Both the position numbers and the translations under genes were made by a program. From Actinomycetes bacterium (GTDB taxonomy: Bacteria; Actinomycetota; Acidimicrobiia; Acidimicrobiales; RAAP-2): 13,173 nt of DNA. Positions 11,969 to 13,173 of this stretch are shown piece by piece. The stretch covers positions 1-13,173 of the forward strand of contig JAJXXB010000081.1 of the NCBI GenBank assembly GCA_021781315.1, read 5' to 3'. The number at the start of each line of letters is the position of its first letter. Positions within the stretch are counted from its first letter, which is position 1. Under the pieces are notes generated by a model. The model saw only the letters and a list, made by a program, of their open reading frames with translations, did no database searches and had not been told where the DNA came from.

Positions 11969-13173
11969 GCGGCCCCTCGGCCGTGCAGGCCCCCGTCGGC
12001 ACGCACGACGTGCTGGCGCCGGACTCGGCGCGCTGGCAGCACCTGATCGCGACCTTCGCCGACTGGGCGAGACGTTTCGACTTCTCGCTCATCATCAACC
12101 CGCTCTTCGAGGACATCGCGGTCTTCAACCGCGGCATCGGCGAGGGCAGCGAGATGGCGACCAAGGAGATGTACGTCTTCGACGATCGCGGCGGTCGCAC
12201 GCTCGCGCTGCGCCCCGAGGGCACGGCGTCGGTCGTGCGCGCCTTCGTCCAGCACCGGCCCGCCACCCCCTTCAAGGCGTGGTACATCACGCCGGCCTTT
12301 CGCTACGAGCGCCCCCAGAAGGGCCGCTACCGCCAGCACCACCAGCTCGGCGTCGAGGCCCTCGGCACCGACGACCCCGCCCTGGATGTCGAGGTGGTCT
12401 CCCTCGCTTGGCGCTTCTACGCCGCGCTCGGTCTCACGCGGGTGCGACTGCTGATCAACTCGATGGGTCACCCCGAGTGCCGCGCCGCCTACGTCGCGGT
12501 TCTCACCGACTACCTCGCCGCCCACGAGGCCGAGATCTGCGACGAGCACCGTCCCACCTGGCGCAACAACCCCCTGCGCGTGCTCGACTGCAAGAAGGAC
12601 GCTTGCGTGGCCCTAACCACGGTGGGTCCGATGCTGATCGACCATCTCTGCCACGAGTGCGCGACGCACTTCGCCCAGGTGCGAAGGGGTCTGTCGGACA
12701 TCGGCATCGAGAGCGAGCTCAACCCGCGACTGGTGCGGGGCTTTGACTACTACACCCGCACGACCTTCGAGTTCGTCTCCGACGCGCTCGAGAGCGCCCA
12801 GAATGCGGTCGGCGGCGGAGGGCGCTACGACACCCTGGTCGAGCAGCTCGGCGGCCCGCCGACGAGTGGCATCGGATTCGGCAGCGGCATCGAGCGGCTG
12901 CTCCTCGTCCTCGAGGCCGAGGGCGTCACCGTGCCGGTTCCCGCTCTCGACGTCTTCGTCGTGGACACCTGCGAGGAGGACGCCACCAGCGTGCTGGTCG
13001 ACGAGCTGCGCCGGGGCGGGCTCTCGGTCGGGCGCGCCTACGACGCGCGCTCGATGAAGGCGCAGATGAAGGCGGCCGACCGCTCTGGGGCGCGCTACGC
13101 CCTCCTCGTGGGCCCACGAGAGCAGGCCGCCGGCGAGGTTACGATGAGGGACCTGCGTGGTGACGACTCAGCG
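11965..13173 (+). CDS. hisS: Histidyl-tRNA synthetase (3' end beyond the window)
   Basis: HisRS charges tRNA-His with histidine using ATP. The frame is open for 403 codons to the right edge; the family is usually about 420-430 residues, so only a short C-terminal piece is missing. Visible landmarks are VQAPVGTHDVLAPDS (7-21), TLALRPEGTASVVRAF (79-94), and class II motif 2 in FRYERPQKGRYRQHHQLG (112-129, R113). NPLRVLDCKKDAC (202-214), the HisA motif LVRGFDYYTRTTFE (256-269), GGGGRYD (283-289) and motif 3 GIGFGSGIERLLL (302-314, R311) follow. The anticodon-binding domain begins near 328 (LDVFVVD) and includes ARSMKAQMKAADRSGARYAL and a GEVTMRDL stretch. The ATG at 11965 sits in an ATGA overlap with the rel stop and is the only start that precedes the conserved N-terminus closely. 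Confidence 0.96.
   Translation, partial: MSGPSAVQAPVGTHDVLAPDSARWQHLIATFADWARRFDFSLIINPLFEDIAVFNRGIGEGSEMATKEMYVFDDRGGRTLALRPEGTASVVRAFVQHRPATPFKAWYITPAFRYERPQKGRYRQHHQLGVEALGTDDPALDVEVVSLAWRFYAALGLTRVRLLINSMGHPECRAAYVAVLTDYLAAHEAEICDEHRPTWRNNPLRVLDCKKDACVALTTVGPMLIDHLCHECATHFAQVRRGLSDIGIESELNPRLVRGFDYYTRTTFEFVSDALESAQNAVGGGGRYDTLVEQLGGPPTSGIGFGSGIERLLLVLEAEGVTVPVPALDVFVVDTCEEDATSVLVDELRRGGLSVGRAYDARSMKAQMKAADRSGARYALLVGPREQAAGEVTMRDLRGDDSA

Noticed and set aside
11919..12746. A 275-codon + strand frame over the start of hisS.
   Set aside because: It is an out-of-frame shadow; the true hisS frame from 11965 shows all class II HisRS motifs.
13150..13173. hisS appearing truncated.
   Set aside because: The frame is simply cut by the window edge; it is still open and conserved there.
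1..13173. Mobile elements, CRISPR arrays, tRNA/rRNA genes, T-box or riboswitch leaders.
   Set aside because: No transposase or integrase motifs, no spaced repeats, and no gap longer than 57 nt that could hold a structured RNA.

Overview
This is a gene-dense, very GC-rich stretch with all fourteen recognisable genes on the + strand. It carries the core gene order of Actinomycetota: PIM acyltransferase - pimA - (membrane protein) - pdxS - pdxT - yebC - ruvC - ruvA - ruvB - yajC - secD - secF - rel - hisS. In Mycobacterium tuberculosis the same genes occur in the same order but are separated by extra genes (for example tesB2 between pdxS and pdxT, apt before relA, and two genes before hisS). The compact form, frequent GTG starts, apparent leaderless promoters and divergent sequences suggest a non-mycobacterial lineage. 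Acidimicrobiia is my best guess, from gene order only. There is no sign of mobile DNA, phage, CRISPR, tRNA or rRNA. Both ends cut genes: the first lacks its N-terminus and hisS lacks its last residues.

Layout. 1-1453: the C-terminal part of a phosphatidylinositol-mannoside acyltransferase, overlapping by 4 nt the mannosyltransferase PimA (early PIM synthesis at the cytoplasmic face of the membrane). 1463-2356: a two-helix membrane protein that looks like an HtpX/M48 metalloprotease with its zinc site erased. 2380-3854: pdxS-pdxT, the two subunits of PLP synthase. 3886-4635: yebC. 4675-6748: ruvC-ruvA-ruvB, the Holliday-junction resolvasome, with a canonical actinobacterial LexA (SOS) box laid across the ruvC start codon. 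6806-9748: yajC-secD-secF, the accessory Sec translocase complex. 9764-13173: a bifunctional (p)ppGpp synthetase/hydrolase overlapping hisS.

Regulation. Genes within a unit overlap by 1-8 nt (GTGA, ATGA, TAGTG or a longer overlap), which suggests translational coupling. Each unit starting inside the window is preceded by a TAnnnT -10-like hexamer. Four of them (M48-like gene, pdxS, ruvC, rel) have no Shine-Dalgarno sequence, and the hexamer ends 6-7 nt before the start codon, as expected for leaderless mRNAs. The other two (yebC, yajC) have the hexamer further upstream and a strong Shine-Dalgarno. Superimposed are a dyad framing the pdxS -10, the LexA box at ruvC, and a dyad abutting the yajC -10.

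Most of the window is conserved housekeeping. The unusual items are the degenerate M48 protein, the leaderless-promoter pattern, the SOS box over a start codon, and the pdxS operator-like dyad. No intergenic stretch exceeds about 60 bases, and I see no intrinsic terminator.
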